Shown here: piece by piece, positions 50,628 to 59,786 of the stretch
Layout of the letters: each line of letters starts with the position of its first letter
Numbering within the stretch: the stretch's first letter is position 1
Source: Desulfomicrobium sp. ZS1
GTDB lineage: Bacteria > Desulfobacterota > Desulfovibrionia > Desulfovibrionales > Desulfomicrobiaceae
Assembly: GCF_024204645.1 (NCBI RefSeq)
Contig: NZ_CP100351.1
Location: 496,001 to 560,000 of the forward strand
Direction of reading: 5' to 3'
Length of the DNA stretch: 64,000 nucleotides
The notes under the pieces: model-generated
What the model was told of the DNA's origin: nothing
Seen by the model: the letters and a program-made list of their open reading frames with translations, nothing else
The model's database searches: none
Position numbers and translations under genes: made by a program

Positions 50628-51593
50628 TCAGTACCAGTATCCCCACCATCCACCTCGGGGGCGTTGCCGTATCCGGACATGCGGGAAGGAAGGTGGCTCG
50701 AACATATAATCGCTGGACCACGGACTGGGTGCGTTGCGTTGCAGGTCCAGCAGGCGTTGGACGCGTTCCGTGTTGGTGGGGTGAGTGCGCAGCCAGGACG
50801 GCATGGGCACGCCTTGCCCAGGGAAGAAGAACCGGCGCAGGAATCCGCGTTCGATCCTTTCCAGTTTGACCAGGGCCGAGGCCATGCCCTGCGGATCGTC
50901 GGTCAGTCGGGCGGCGGTCAGGTCCGCGTCGAATTCGCGGGTGCGGGACAGGCCGAGTTGGGCCAACAGATTCACCTGCGGCGCGACCGCCAGCAGAAAG
51001 AGGGGCCACCAATCCACCTCGCCTCCGGCCAGAGCCTGGGGTAGGGACAGGAAGATGAACACGAGGCCCACAAAGCTCATGGCCGAGGTCAGACGCGAGA
51101 TGACGTCGGCCAGATTCATGACGATGAGGTCGCCGTGGGCGATGTGCGCGGTTTCATGCGCCAGAACCGCGACCAGTTCGCGTGGTGAGAGACTGCGCAG
51201 CAGCCCGTCGGTCACCGCGATGGCCGAGGCTTCCTTGCGGCCGACGGCAAAGGCGTTGACCGTGGGGCTTGGCACCCACCACAGGCTGGGCGGCGCCTGT
51301 AGGTTTGCTCGGTCCGCCAGAACGTGCAGCGCCTGATGGTATTGGGGAGCCTGGTCCACGGGAATGGGCCTGGCATTGTACATTTTGAGCACCCAGCGCG
51401 CGGAGAGTTGCGGTGAAAGGAAGACCAGCACCGCCCCCCAGATCAGAACGAACCATAGCCCGTCCACTCCCCACAACAGCCAGCTCACCAATCCCGCGTA
51501 GCCCGTCATGAGGCCGAGCAGAAGCAGCGTCTGAAAGCGATTCATCCCCCGGTGGGAGGAGAAACGCGCGGGATCTATGGCAGTCTGATGCAT
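50628..51593 (-). CDS. HtpX-type M48 family zinc metalloprotease
   Basis: About 321 residues from the ATG at 51593. Membrane helices at about 20-38 and 42-58, zinc site HETAH in LVAVLAHETAHIAHGD with the third ligand in EFDADLTAARL, and two further helices (SAMSFVGLVFIFLSLPQAL and WWPLFLLAVAPQVNLLAQLG). It is an inner-membrane protease with a cytosolic active site, expected to degrade damaged membrane proteins. A TTG 20 codons upstream is possible, but that extension is not conserved-looking. The C-terminus is rich in Arg/Trp (RQRPRGGWWGYWY). Confidence 0.88.
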   Translation of the reverse strand: MHQTAIDPARFSSHRGMNRFQTLLLLGLMTGYAGLVSWLLWGVDGLWFVLIWGAVLVFLSPQLSARWVLKMYNARPIPVDQAPQYHQALHVLADRANLQAPPSLWWVPSPTVNAFAVGRKEASAIAVTDGLLRSLSPRELVAVLAHETAHIAHGDLIVMNLADVISRLTSAMSFVGLVFIFLSLPQALAGGEVDWWPLFLLAVAPQVNLLAQLGLSRTREFDADLTAARLTDDPQGMASALVKLERIERGFLRRFFFPGQGVPMPSWLRTHPTNTERVQRLLDLQRNAPSPWSSDYMFEPPSFPHVRIRQRPRGGWWGYWY

Positions 51594-51725
51594 GTCTGGT
51601 TGCGCCCCGTATTTTTTGATTTCAAGAAAAGATTTCAGGGAAAATTTCACCAAAACCGTTTAGATAATCATGATTCTCCGGACAACAAGATGCTGTCCGG
51701 ATTGAGAACCCGGAACGCTTGGCGC

Positions 51726-51760
51726 AAAAAAAGGCCTGTCCTGGTTGAGTCGGACAGGTC
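51726..51760 (-). terminator. Terminator of the acyl-CoA ligase gene
   Basis: On the - strand, GACCTGTCC pairs with GGACAGGCC across a 10-nt loop and is followed by seven T. Confidence 0.75.
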
Positions 51761-51770
51761 TGGCGCAGCA

Positions 51771-53405
51771 TCATTCCTCATCCTTCAGATACAGCTCGCG
51801 CATGGTCACCTTGCTTATCTTGCCTACGCTGGTCTTGGCGATGGCTTCGACCAGCCGGGCCTTGAGCAGGATGGCTTCCTTGGGCAGCACGCCTTTGTCC
51901 ACGAAGCTCTTCACGTGCTGGGCGATCTCCTTTTCCTGCGGGGTCGCGCCTTTCCTGGGCACCACCAGGGCCAGCGGGGTCTCGCCCCAGCGCAGGTCCG
52001 GCTTGCCGATGACCGCGGCCTCGGCCACATCCGGGTGCTGCAAAATGATGTCTTCGAGCTCCAGCGAGCTGATCCACTCCCCGCCGACCTTGATCACGTC
52101 CTTGGTGCGGTCCGTGATGCGCAGGCTGCCCGATGCGCTTCGGCAGGCCACGTCGCCCGTGTTCAGCCAGCCGTCGGTCCACAGTTTTTTGGAGTTGCTC
52201 TCGTCTTTCAGGTAGGACGAGGTCAGCCAGGGCGCGCGGACCTGCAGGGCGCCGGGGGTCTTGTCGTCACTGGGCACTTCGGTCCCATTGTCGTCCACCA
52301 GACGCAGGCGGACCATGGGCAGGGCCTTGCCCGTGCGCGTGCGCAGGGCGATCTGCGTCTCGCGGTCAAGCTGAAGTTCGGCGTCGGAGAGGTGCGCCAA
52401 GCTCAGGATGGGGCAGGTCTCGGACATGCCGTAGCCCGTGTAGACGTCGATGCCCCGGTCCAGGGCCGCCGCGCAGATGGCCTTGGGCATGGCCGCGCCG
52501 CCGATGATCACCTTCCAGCCGGCAAGATCGTATTGGGCGCATTTGGGGTCGGACAAGAGCATGTGCAGGATGGTCGGCACGCAATGGCTGAAGGTCACCT
52601 TTTCGGTGGCGATGAGCCGCGCCAGGACCTCGGGGATGTACCTGCCCGGATAGACCTGCTTCACGCCGAGCATGGTGGCCATGTACGGGATGCCCCAGGC
52701 GTGGACATGGAACATGGGGGTGATGGGCATGTACACGTCTTCGCGGTGAAAGCGGCCCTGGGTGGCGTTCGAACTCAGCGCCGCGATGCTGGCCAGGGTG
52801 TGCAGGACGAGCTGGCGGTGGCTGAAGAACACGCCCTTGGGCAGCCCGGTGGTGCCGGTGGTGTAGAAGGTCGTGGCCCGGGTGTTCTCGTCGAAGTCCG
52901 GGAAGCCCTGCAGGGGCGTGCTTGCGGCCAGCAGGGCTTCGTATTCACCGGCCAGGGGCAGGGTGGTCGCGGGCGTGTCGCCAGTGTCCGAGAGCAGGAT
53001 GAATTTTTCCACGGTGTCGAGCCGGCCTTTGATCTGTTCCAGCAGGGGCAGGAAATCCGTGTTGACGAGAATGACGTCATCCTCGGCGTGGCCGATGGTA
53101 TAGACCATCTGCTCGGGGGAGAGGCGGATGTTGATGGTGTGCATGACCGCGCCGATCATGGGGATGGCGAAGTAGCATTCCAGATAGCGATGGCTGTCGT
53201 AGTCCATGACGGCCACGGTATCGCCGGCCTCGACGCCTTGGGCCAGCAGCATGGCCGCGAGCCTCGCCACGCGTTCCCGGAACTGCGCGTAGGTGAAGCG
53301 CAGGGTGCCTGCGTAGACGATCTCCTGATCCGGATGGTCCTGGATTGGGGCCTGGAGGATGTTCTTGATGAGGAGCTGCTGACTTCCATGCATTGTGATG
53401 TTCAT
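51771..53405 (-). CDS. Long-chain acyl-CoA synthetase (AMP-binding)
   Basis: 544 residues, ANL superfamily. P-loop motif FYTTGTTGLPKGVFFSH, A5 YGMSETCPIL, A7 WLNTGDVA, A8 RTKDVIKVGGEWISSLELED and the C-terminal Lys in SVGKISKVTMR. It activates a fatty acid with ATP and CoA. The size and the MFHVHAWGIPY motif place it with medium/long-chain ligases of the AlkK type. The GTG/ATG region has no strong ribosome site. A palindrome TGAGT-GTGT-ACTCA lies 31 nt upstream. Confidence 0.92.
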   Translation of the reverse strand: MNITMHGSQQLLIKNILQAPIQDHPDQEIVYAGTLRFTYAQFRERVARLAAMLLAQGVEAGDTVAVMDYDSHRYLECYFAIPMIGAVMHTINIRLSPEQMVYTIGHAEDDVILVNTDFLPLLEQIKGRLDTVEKFILLSDTGDTPATTLPLAGEYEALLAASTPLQGFPDFDENTRATTFYTTGTTGLPKGVFFSHRQLVLHTLASIAALSSNATQGRFHREDVYMPITPMFHVHAWGIPYMATMLGVKQVYPGRYIPEVLARLIATEKVTFSHCVPTILHMLLSDPKCAQYDLAGWKVIIGGAAMPKAICAAALDRGIDVYTGYGMSETCPILSLAHLSDAELQLDRETQIALRTRTGKALPMVRLRLVDDNGTEVPSDDKTPGALQVRAPWLTSSYLKDESNSKKLWTDGWLNTGDVACRSASGSLRITDRTKDVIKVGGEWISSLELEDIILQHPDVAEAAVIGKPDLRWGETPLALVVPRKGATPQEKEIAQHVKSFVDKGVLPKEAILLKARLVEAIAKTSVGKISKVTMRELYLKDEE

Positions 53406-53748
53406 ATCTGGGGTTTTCCTCGTGAGTGGGCTTATTGAGTGTGTACTCAGACAAATTTTTTTATGGCAATACTGAACCGCGCAATGGAAAGCAATTTGAT
53501 TGGAGAGATGGATGGGTTTCTGTAAGAATAGAAAATAATATTAGAATATTATGAATGAAGCATGTTGAAAATTTGGTTGATAATCGTCCATCAGATGGAT
53601 GATTATCAACCATTTTGTGGATGATTTTCGTCCACTTTTACACGGACTCCCGGTTCGGGTCCCCTGTTTGCTTTCCTTCGGACTGGACCTCTGAGCGGGG
53701 AGGACATATTCAGAATATTCGTAAGTACACGTATGCCAGGAGGTCGTC
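53406..53748. promoter_or_regulatory. Divergent intergenic region with operator-like palindromes
   Basis: The acyl-CoA ligase (-) and the methyltransferase (+) diverge from here. TGAGT-GTGT-ACTCA (53436-53449) is a TetR/FadR-like candidate operator near the ligase start. A 39-bp nearly perfect palindrome spans 53574-53612 (arms built from TGGTTGATAATC and GATTATCAACCA around TCCATC-AGA-TGGA), and a related TGGATGATTTTCGTCCA follows at 53618-53634. The region is AT-rich and no small gene was seen. Confidence 0.6.
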
Positions 53749-54453
53749 ATGTCCATGTATTCCAAGTTCGCTGTCTGGTACGATCGCATTTTTCCCTTTA
53801 GTCCCGGTGTCTATGCCTATCTGACGCACCATCTGGGAGATCTGGGCGGGCCGGTTTTGGATCTGGGCTGCGGCACCGGCGACTATTGTACGGCGTTCAC
53901 CCGCGACGGCGTGCGGGCCGTGGGCGTGGACCTCGATTCTTCCATGATCTCCCAGGCCCGGGCCCGTGGGCCGGAGACCGAGTTTCATGTCCTGGATATG
54001 GCGGAATTTGCGACCATCGGAGGCCCCTGGAATATGATCTATTCCATCGGCAACACTGCGGCCCACCTGCCGGAGGACCGTTTCTGGGGGTGCGTCGAGG
54101 ACGTGGCCGCGCGGCTTCTGCCCGGCGGGATCTGGATCGTGCAGGTTATGAATTGGGACTACATTCTGGGCCTACCCGCGTTCACCTTTCCGGCCAAGGT
54201 CATGGAGGGGGCGGTCTTTCACCGCGCCTACCAAGATATCACCCCGGAAGGATTGACCTTTCACACAGGTCTCGACATAGATGGCCAGCGCGTCTTCGAC
54301 GACCACGTGCGGCTCTATCCGTTGTCATCGGAGCGGATGGTGGTCGGACACGAAAAGCGCGGGTTCCATCTGGTCGAGCATGTGTCCGATTATTCCGGCA
54401 GCGGGTTCGATCCGGAAGTGTTTTCGGCCAATATTTTTGTATTCAAACGCTAA
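53749..54453 (+). CDS. Class I SAM-dependent methyltransferase
   Basis: 234 residues with motif I VLDLGCGTGDYCTAF, motif II VGVDLDSSMISQAR and a post-motif region IYSIGNTAAHLPEDRFW. AGGAGG precedes the ATG at 53749. There is no signal peptide. The substrate is unknown. It is followed after 11 nt by a Crp/Fnr-type regulator, so the two are in an operon and may respond to the same redox signal. Confidence 0.87.
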   Translation: MSMYSKFAVWYDRIFPFSPGVYAYLTHHLGDLGGPVLDLGCGTGDYCTAFTRDGVRAVGVDLDSSMISQARARGPETEFHVLDMAEFATIGGPWNMIYSIGNTAAHLPEDRFWGCVEDVAARLLPGGIWIVQVMNWDYILGLPAFTFPAKVMEGAVFHRAYQDITPEGLTFHTGLDIDGQRVFDDHVRLYPLSSERMVVGHEKRGFHLVEHVSDYSGSGFDPEVFSANIFVFKR

Positions 54454-54464
54454 GGATACGTTGC

Positions 54465-55148
54465 ATGGATTTTACGACCGCCATGGGCCAAAGCACCCTG
54501 TTCAAGGGGCTGGGGCCGGAGGAACTCGCGCAGCTGGAGCGCATCAGCGAGCCCCGCGAATACGGCAAGGCAGATCTGATCTTTGGCGAAGGCAAGGAAG
54601 GGGTGGGGTTTTACGTCGTGGTTTCCGGCCAGGTGAAGGTCTTCAAGATGTCCTTCGATGGCCGGGAGCAGATCCTGCACATCCTGGGGCCTGGCGATCC
54701 GTTGGGCGAAGTCCCGGTCTTCGCAGGAATGAATTACCCGGCCAACGCCCAGGCGCTCGGCGCTTCGAAGCTGTATTTCTTTCCCCGCAAAAAGCTCATC
54801 GAGCTTTACCGCGAGAGCCCGTCCCTGGCCATGAACATGCTGGCCGTGCTGTCCAGGCGCTTGCGCGAGTTCACGGTGCTGATCGAAAACCTGTCGCTCA
54901 AGGAGATTCCGCAGCGCCTGGCCGCCTATCTGCTGCACCAGCAATCCCTGAGGCCCGTCTCGGCGCGGGTCAAACTGAGCGTGACCAAGGGCGTGCTCTC
55001 CAACATCCTCGGCACCTCTCAGGAAACCCTTTCGCGCGTGCTCGGCAAACTCAGTCAGGAAGGGCTCATCGAGGTCCAGGGCAAGGAGATCAGTCTCCTC
55101 AATCCGGAGAAACTGCAGGAATTGGCGGATGGGGAGATCAGGCTGTAG
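54465..55148 (+). CDS. Crp/Fnr-family transcriptional regulator
   Basis: 227 residues: a cyclic-nucleotide-binding-type beta barrel (FGEGKEGVGFYVVVSGQVKV, GPGDPLGEVPVFAG), a long dimer helix and a winged helix-turn-helix with recognition helix TSQETLSRVLGKLSQEG. The E..SR pattern in that helix is the one FNR uses for TTGAT-type half-sites. There are no N-terminal cysteines for an Fe-S cluster, so the effector may be heme, nucleotide or another ligand (HcpR-like in sulfate reducers is one option). AAGGA precedes the ATG. TTGAT/ATCAA half-sites occur in the upstream palindrome at 53574-53612. Confidence 0.88.
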   Translation: MDFTTAMGQSTLFKGLGPEELAQLERISEPREYGKADLIFGEGKEGVGFYVVVSGQVKVFKMSFDGREQILHILGPGDPLGEVPVFAGMNYPANAQALGASKLYFFPRKKLIELYRESPSLAMNMLAVLSRRLREFTVLIENLSLKEIPQRLAAYLLHQQSLRPVSARVKLSVTKGVLSNILGTSQETLSRVLGKLSQEGLIEVQGKEISLLNPEKLQELADGEIRL

Positions 55149-55670
55149 GAGGGTCGACAAGAGACAAAATATGGCTTTTAAAAAGTGGCAGTGTCTTCTT
55201 GGAGGTCGTTTTTGTCATTATGCATCCCTTCCAGAATCCGCCGCCCTAGGAATGAAAGGCGTGCCCGCACAGGCGCTCTTGTCGCGTGACGGATGATGGC
55301 CCGGATTTTTTCTTCCTTTTGGTTCAGGCCCGGATCGTTCCGGCCTCCCTGTCCGGCACCTTCGTGCCGCGACTCATGATGTGATGTCCCCCCGTATAGC
55401 TGGCAACCGGTTTTGTTCTCGGGCCGTGTCCCCCCTATCCAGTTTCTCAGCATAATCGTCCAGTTCTGGTGAGTTCGGTTTGGGGCTGGGATTCCCTTTC
55501 AATGGTTGCCCCGTTTTCTTCTTGCAAATCTTATGAGAATACATTGCCTTGCGCTGCAAAGTGCGTTCGTTGACTTTGAGATAGCAATATCTAATTTTAT
55601 AAATTATCGTGTAATTGTTTAGTATATGATTGCTTTTTAAAAGAACGCGAAAATTAGTCGGAAACGTGCC
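55149..55670. other. Long intergenic region
   Basis: No supported gene. The first 300 nt are GC-rich and hold only short open frames without ribosome sites or family patterns (for example a 61-codon basic frame on the - strand from 55559). The last 120 nt are AT-rich and carry TTGACT at 55570-55575, a possible -35, without a convincing -10. Confidence 0.4.
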
Positions 55671-57941
55671 ATGAGCAATAATCTCCTGTCTCCGGAAGAA
55701 TTGGTATATTTTTCATTTCCTTCCCTGAACGCTTCAGGAAAATTGGAGAATTTTCCTTTGCATCGCGTCTCTCCCGACTTGGATGACTTTCTTTACCTCT
55801 TGCCTGTTGATTCCTGCGTCGTGATTTGTACTTCCGAACAAAGTATCCAGAATTTTTTGGCCGCATTGGAGAAACAGACGCGCCGCGCAGGCAATAGGCT
55901 TGTGCTCGATGGCGGGGAAGAAGACTGGAAGTGCTGGGATCAGGCCAGAAACCATGTGCTCTCAGAGACGCTTTTCACTGCCGAGGGAAAAATCAATCCC
56001 TCGGCAATGGATCTTTTTCGGGATGAAGCGGGGGGCAATGCGTCCACGATTTGTCATGTCCATGCCCTGCATTCTTCTCAATTGTTCACAGGAGGTTCGG
56101 CGCCGGTGCTGGCCGGGGAAAACAAGCCGGGCATGGTTTTTTTCACGCTCGTCCGTTCGCCCCTGCGACCCGAAGCATTAGGCGCTCTGCTGACATCTCC
56201 CGCCGTCATCATTGACTCGGATGTTTACCTGCGGCCGGGTTTATCGTCCGGAGCAAGCAGGCCTCCTGAGGCAACGCCCCCGCCCGATTCGGTTCTTGAC
56301 GGGTTTGTCGAGTATCACCGTTTGAGCCAGAAGAATGTTTTCATGGAAGAAGTATTGAGCCATCTGGAAACCCCGGTGCTGGCCGGATACGCCGACGGAC
56401 GCATTTTTGGGGGAAACGAGGCGTTTCTCAATCTTTGCGGGTACTCACGATACGACCTTGTGACGCGGAACTGGACAATCGATCTTGCAAGCCTGGATTT
56501 TCAGGCGTTGCAGGAAAAGGTCTTCGCATCGCTTCTGGCAACCGGCCGCATGCAGGAATTTTATACGGAGTTGCAGACGTCCAAAGGGGCGTATGTGCCC
56601 TGCGATGTCAGCGTGTTCTTGCACAAGGATGAAAAAGGGCGCCCGCTTTTCTTTTCCGCGCATTACAATCCGGCAACGAGTTCTCCGGACCCGAAAAGTT
56701 CACAGCCTACATCTAGTCATATTTTTTCCGATAGCCTTGAGCTGGCCCTGAAGCGGTCGATCAGGCACCCGGACTACGCTTTCGCCGTGCTGGTCATGGG
56801 GATCGACAACGCGGAGCAGGTTCTTCTCCAGATCGAGGATCAGCAGGCATTTTTGGCGCTGCTCGCAAAGCGGACCGTCAACTGTCTGCGCACGCTCGAT
56901 ATTCCGGCATGTCTGGATTCCGAACAATTTTTCATACTGCTGGACAACGTTACGGACGTCATCGGTGCCGTACGCGTGGCCCAGCGCATTCAAGAGGAAA
57001 CAGCCAGACCGTTCAGGCTTGGCCAGAGCGAACTGCGCGTGACGTGCAGCTTTGGCGTGGTCCTGGCTCCCAAAAATTATACAGACGAAAAGGACATCTT
57101 GCAGGATGCACAGACCGCGTTGAGTCGGGCGATTCAGCGCGGAGAGCGGCAGATCGTGATCTTCGATGACCGGCAGAACAGCCAGGCCGTGCAGTTTTTG
57201 CGGATCGAGAGCGGCCTGCGCAGCGCGCTCCTGGAGAATGAAGTGTGCATGCACTATCAGCCGATAGTGCACCTCGGAACCGGGACGATCAGCGGCGTCG
57301 AGGCTTTCATGCGCTGGAATCACAAGCGAAAAGGGCTGCTGCGGGCTGAATGGTTCCTGCCTTTCGCGGAGCACAGCGACGTTGTTTTCGAGCTGGAAGC
57401 GTGGGCGGTTCGAAGGGCCTGCTCGGCCTTGAAGCGCTTTCAGCAGGTCATGGGGAAAATGTTTTTTCTGGGCCTCAATGTTTCGCTTAAAAATGCCCTG
57501 CGCCTGGGCTTTCTTGAAGAATTGATCGAGGTTGTTCTCGAGCATGGGCTCAGTCCCGCTTCCATTGTTCTGGAAGTACGCGAGGAGTGGCTGAAATATT
57601 TCGCGGAGCGGTTTTCAAATGTTTTTGCGGAGGTGGATAAAGCCGGCGTAAGCATCGTCGTGGACCATTTCGACGCGACCCACATTTCGCTTGCGGATCT
57701 GCACCGTTTTCCGCTGCGCGGACTCAAACTGGACGCTGCCCTGCAAAACGACCCGAACGTGCTGCAAAGTCTCTCCGCCATCTCCGAGAGTACCGGGATC
57801 ATCCTCGTCGCCCCCGGCGTCGAAGACAAGGCGCGCCTGCAATCCCTGCAGGACCACGGCTGCGCCTACGCCCAGGGCGAAGCCCTGGCGCCGGTCATGG
57901 ACGAGGCGGCCCTGCTTGATTATCTGCACAGCCGCCCCTGA
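55671..57941 (+). CDS. Degenerate GGDEF-EAL protein with PAS domain
   Basis: 756 residues, cytosolic. An N-terminal region (about 1-200) resembles a DICT/PAS-type sensor, followed by a PAS domain (about 240-350), a GGDEF-like domain and an EAL-like domain. The GGDEF signature is replaced by DSEQF (416-420). In the EAL domain, EAL is EAF (544-546), the metal-binding DDFG reads DHFD and the AEGVE glutamate is replaced (APGVE). Catalysis by either domain is therefore unlikely; it may bind c-di-GMP or act as an adaptor. GGAAA lies 7 nt before the ATG. Confidence 0.87.
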   Translation: MSNNLLSPEELVYFSFPSLNASGKLENFPLHRVSPDLDDFLYLLPVDSCVVICTSEQSIQNFLAALEKQTRRAGNRLVLDGGEEDWKCWDQARNHVLSETLFTAEGKINPSAMDLFRDEAGGNASTICHVHALHSSQLFTGGSAPVLAGENKPGMVFFTLVRSPLRPEALGALLTSPAVIIDSDVYLRPGLSSGASRPPEATPPPDSVLDGFVEYHRLSQKNVFMEEVLSHLETPVLAGYADGRIFGGNEAFLNLCGYSRYDLVTRNWTIDLASLDFQALQEKVFASLLATGRMQEFYTELQTSKGAYVPCDVSVFLHKDEKGRPLFFSAHYNPATSSPDPKSSQPTSSHIFSDSLELALKRSIRHPDYAFAVLVMGIDNAEQVLLQIEDQQAFLALLAKRTVNCLRTLDIPACLDSEQFFILLDNVTDVIGAVRVAQRIQEETARPFRLGQSELRVTCSFGVVLAPKNYTDEKDILQDAQTALSRAIQRGERQIVIFDDRQNSQAVQFLRIESGLRSALLENEVCMHYQPIVHLGTGTISGVEAFMRWNHKRKGLLRAEWFLPFAEHSDVVFELEAWAVRRACSALKRFQQVMGKMFFLGLNVSLKNALRLGFLEELIEVVLEHGLSPASIVLEVREEWLKYFAERFSNVFAEVDKAGVSIVVDHFDATHISLADLHRFPLRGLKLDAALQNDPNVLQSLSAISESTGIILVAPGVEDKARLQSLQDHGCAYAQGEALAPVMDEAALLDYLHSRP

Positions 57942-58119
57942 CGGCACGGGCGTGACGGGCGGAAAGAAAGAGTGGATCAGGGATTTCGTTTTTAAAAGAA
58001 AGGCTCGTCAATAATCACACAGACTCATTGCGACAAATTACGATATTTATAGAGACGGGGAAGGATGTTCTCCTTGATGTCATCAATACCAAAATAACCG
58101 TCCGCTTGCGTAGGCCCAG

Positions 58120-58452
58120 CTAGGGGCGGGACGCCTTTTCAAGGACCCGTTCCGCCCACTTGTTCAGGCTTTGCCCTTCATGAGCGGCCTTGCGGATGGC
58201 CGCCGCGTGTATTTGCGGATTGACACGAAGCATCAATCGTCCGCTGGCCGGTTTTTCCGGTTTTTGCTGCAGTTTCTCACATGCCGCGATATAGTCATCA
58301 ATGGCGGTGTGGAACGCCGCTTCGAACTCATGGACGGATTCGGCATGGAAAACGATGATGTCTTCGATGTCCAGGACTTTACCCACCAAAATCTTGTCTT
58401 CCGCGTCAAAGTTTATGCGGGCGGTGTACCCTTTGTATTTCATGGCGTTCAT
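58120..58452 (-). CDS. hicB: HicB-family antitoxin
   Basis: 110 residues: the HicB partial RNase-H-like fold (YKGYTARINFDAEDKILVGK, VLDIEDIIVFHAESVHEFEA) and a C-terminal Arc/MetJ-type ribbon-helix-helix (ASGRLMLRVNPQIHAAAIRK ... LNKWAERVLE). The start overlaps the HicA gene by 4 nt. It should neutralise HicA and autoregulate the pair. Confidence 0.92.
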   Translation of the reverse strand: MNAMKYKGYTARINFDAEDKILVGKVLDIEDIIVFHAESVHEFEAAFHTAIDDYIAACEKLQQKPEKPASGRLMLRVNPQIHAAAIRKAAHEGQSLNKWAERVLEKASRP

Positions 58453-58703
58453 GGTTTGACCCCCAAGGTTGCAAGGTATTCACGAACAGCTCGGACACGG
58501 TAGCGCAGGGCTTCGCGCTCTGGATGCGGCCGGTGGAAGTGGGCGCGCTTGCCTTCCTTCTCAAACGTGACGGAAGACCCGCTCCCTTCAATAATCCGGC
58601 ATCCCAAGGCAAGAAGCAGGGCTTCAACCCTGGCCCATTCCAGGCCGCTGTTCACGGGATCGGTGAAGATGGCTTCGAGAGTCTTCCTGTGCTTGCTGTT
58701 CAT
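58449..58703 (-). CDS. hicA: HicA-family toxin
   Basis: 84 residues, double-stranded-RNA-binding-like fold: WARVEALLLALGCRIIEGSG then SVTFEKEGKRAHFHRPHPER and VREYLATLG. In this HicA class the usual GSHH catalytic His region reads GSSVTF, and the conserved histidines are those of FHRPHP. HicA toxins cleave mRNA. On the - strand, TTGCAT (58732-58737) and TATCAT (58710-58715), 16 nt apart, form a promoter so close to the ATG that the message may be leaderless; no ribosome site is visible. Confidence 0.87.
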   Translation of the reverse strand: MNSKHRKTLEAIFTDPVNSGLEWARVEALLLALGCRIIEGSGSSVTFEKEGKRAHFHRPHPEREALRYRVRAVREYLATLGVKP

Positions 58704-58802
58704 GCGTATATGATATCACTTCTTCTGGCAGATGCAAGCATGGAGGCAAAGTGTGGGATGGCGCTGATGTGAAGCTTCGGCAGGTATGCGGCCCGGATGT
58801 TG

Positions 58803-59786
58803 TCACAATCCCTTTTTCGGGTCAAAATCCTGTCCCAGCGCGGCGGGCGCGGTGATGGGCCAGCTGCCTGAGAAGCGTTTCAGGAAGGGGTAGCGGCGCA
58901 TCAGGTCCTGCACGAAGCCGACCCGGCCGAGGTTTACGGCCAGAAGGGTCACGATCATCATCGGGAAGGGCGCGACCTGGAAGACCTGGGCCGGGATGGA
59001 GGGGAAGATGTCCTGCAGGTAGATGCCCGAAACCTGCAGGGCCGCGAAGAAATACGCTCCGATGGCCGCCCGCATCGGATGCCAGCCGCCGAAGATGACG
59101 ATGGCCAGGGCGATCCAGCCCGCGCCCTCGCAGCCCTGGGGCCGTCCCCAGCCCGGCTTCACGGCCAGGGAATAGGCCGCTCCGGCCAGCCCCACCAACG
59201 CTCCCCCGGCCAGGCAGGCCATAAGCCGAGAAAGTCGCACCCGGATGCCGCGTCCGAAGGCCGCCCGGGGCGACTCGCCCACCGCGCGCAGCCGCATGCC
59301 CGCATTGGTTTTGTACATCCACCACCAGCACAGCGCGATGGCCGCCAGGCTGATGCTCACCACCGGCGACTGCCGTCCGAGCAGAAGATCCAGCAGCGGC
59401 GTTTCGGACAGGCCGGGAATGCCCCAATAGCCAAGGCTCGGGCCGGGCTGGCGGGAGTAGGAATGGCCCAGAAAATAGGCCAGGTCGCGGGTCAGGAGGG
59501 TCAGGATGAAGCCCACGGCCAGCTGCGACTGCCCAAGGTAGATGTTGGTCAGCCCCAGCACCGAGGCCACGGCGGCGCCCACGGCCATGCCGCCGAGCGC
59601 TCCGGTCCAGGCGCTGCCCGTGGCCGAGGCCAGGGCGAAGGAGGCCATGGCGGCCAGGAGCATGGTTCCGTCCAGGGACAGGTTGATAACTCCCGCTTTC
59701 TCGGTGATGGTCTCGCCCAAGGTTGCCAGGACCAGGGGCGCGCCGGCCAGAAGGATGCCGGCCATGATGAGCGCGAATTCCTGCAT
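58803..59786 (-). CDS. ABC transporter permease, BMP-type (second subunit)
   Basis: About 327 residues, mostly hydrophobic (8-10 helices), with the family stretch LGETITEKAGVINLSLDGTM near the start and AVGESPRAAFGRGIRVRLSR in a cytosolic loop. This is the NupQ/YufQ-type inner-membrane permease of nucleoside (BMP) ABC transporters. The ATG overlaps the stop of the first permease gene by 1 nt. It is the last gene of a four-gene operon. Confidence 0.9.
   Translation of the reverse strand: MQEFALIMAGILLAGAPLVLATLGETITEKAGVINLSLDGTMLLAAMASFALASATGSAWTGALGGMAVGAAVASVLGLTNIYLGQSQLAVGFILTLLTRDLAYFLGHSYSRQPGPSLGYWGIPGLSETPLLDLLLGRQSPVVSISLAAIALCWWWMYKTNAGMRLRAVGESPRAAFGRGIRVRLSRLMACLAGGALVGLAGAAYSLAVKPGWGRPQGCEGAGWIALAIVIFGGWHPMRAAIGAYFFAALQVSGIYLQDIFPSIPAQVFQVAPFPMMIVTLLAVNLGRVGFVQDLMRRYPFLKRFSGSWPITAPAALGQDFDPKKGL

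Noticed and set aside
51552-53438. A 628-codon + strand frame opposite the acyl-CoA ligase gene
   Set aside because: The ligase on the - strand has all ANL motifs; the opposite frame is a codon-bias shadow with no domain pattern.
55374-55559. 61-codon basic - strand frame in the 55.2-55.7 kb gap
   Set aside because: No supported start signal or family; several overlapping short frames occur in the same GC-rich stretch.
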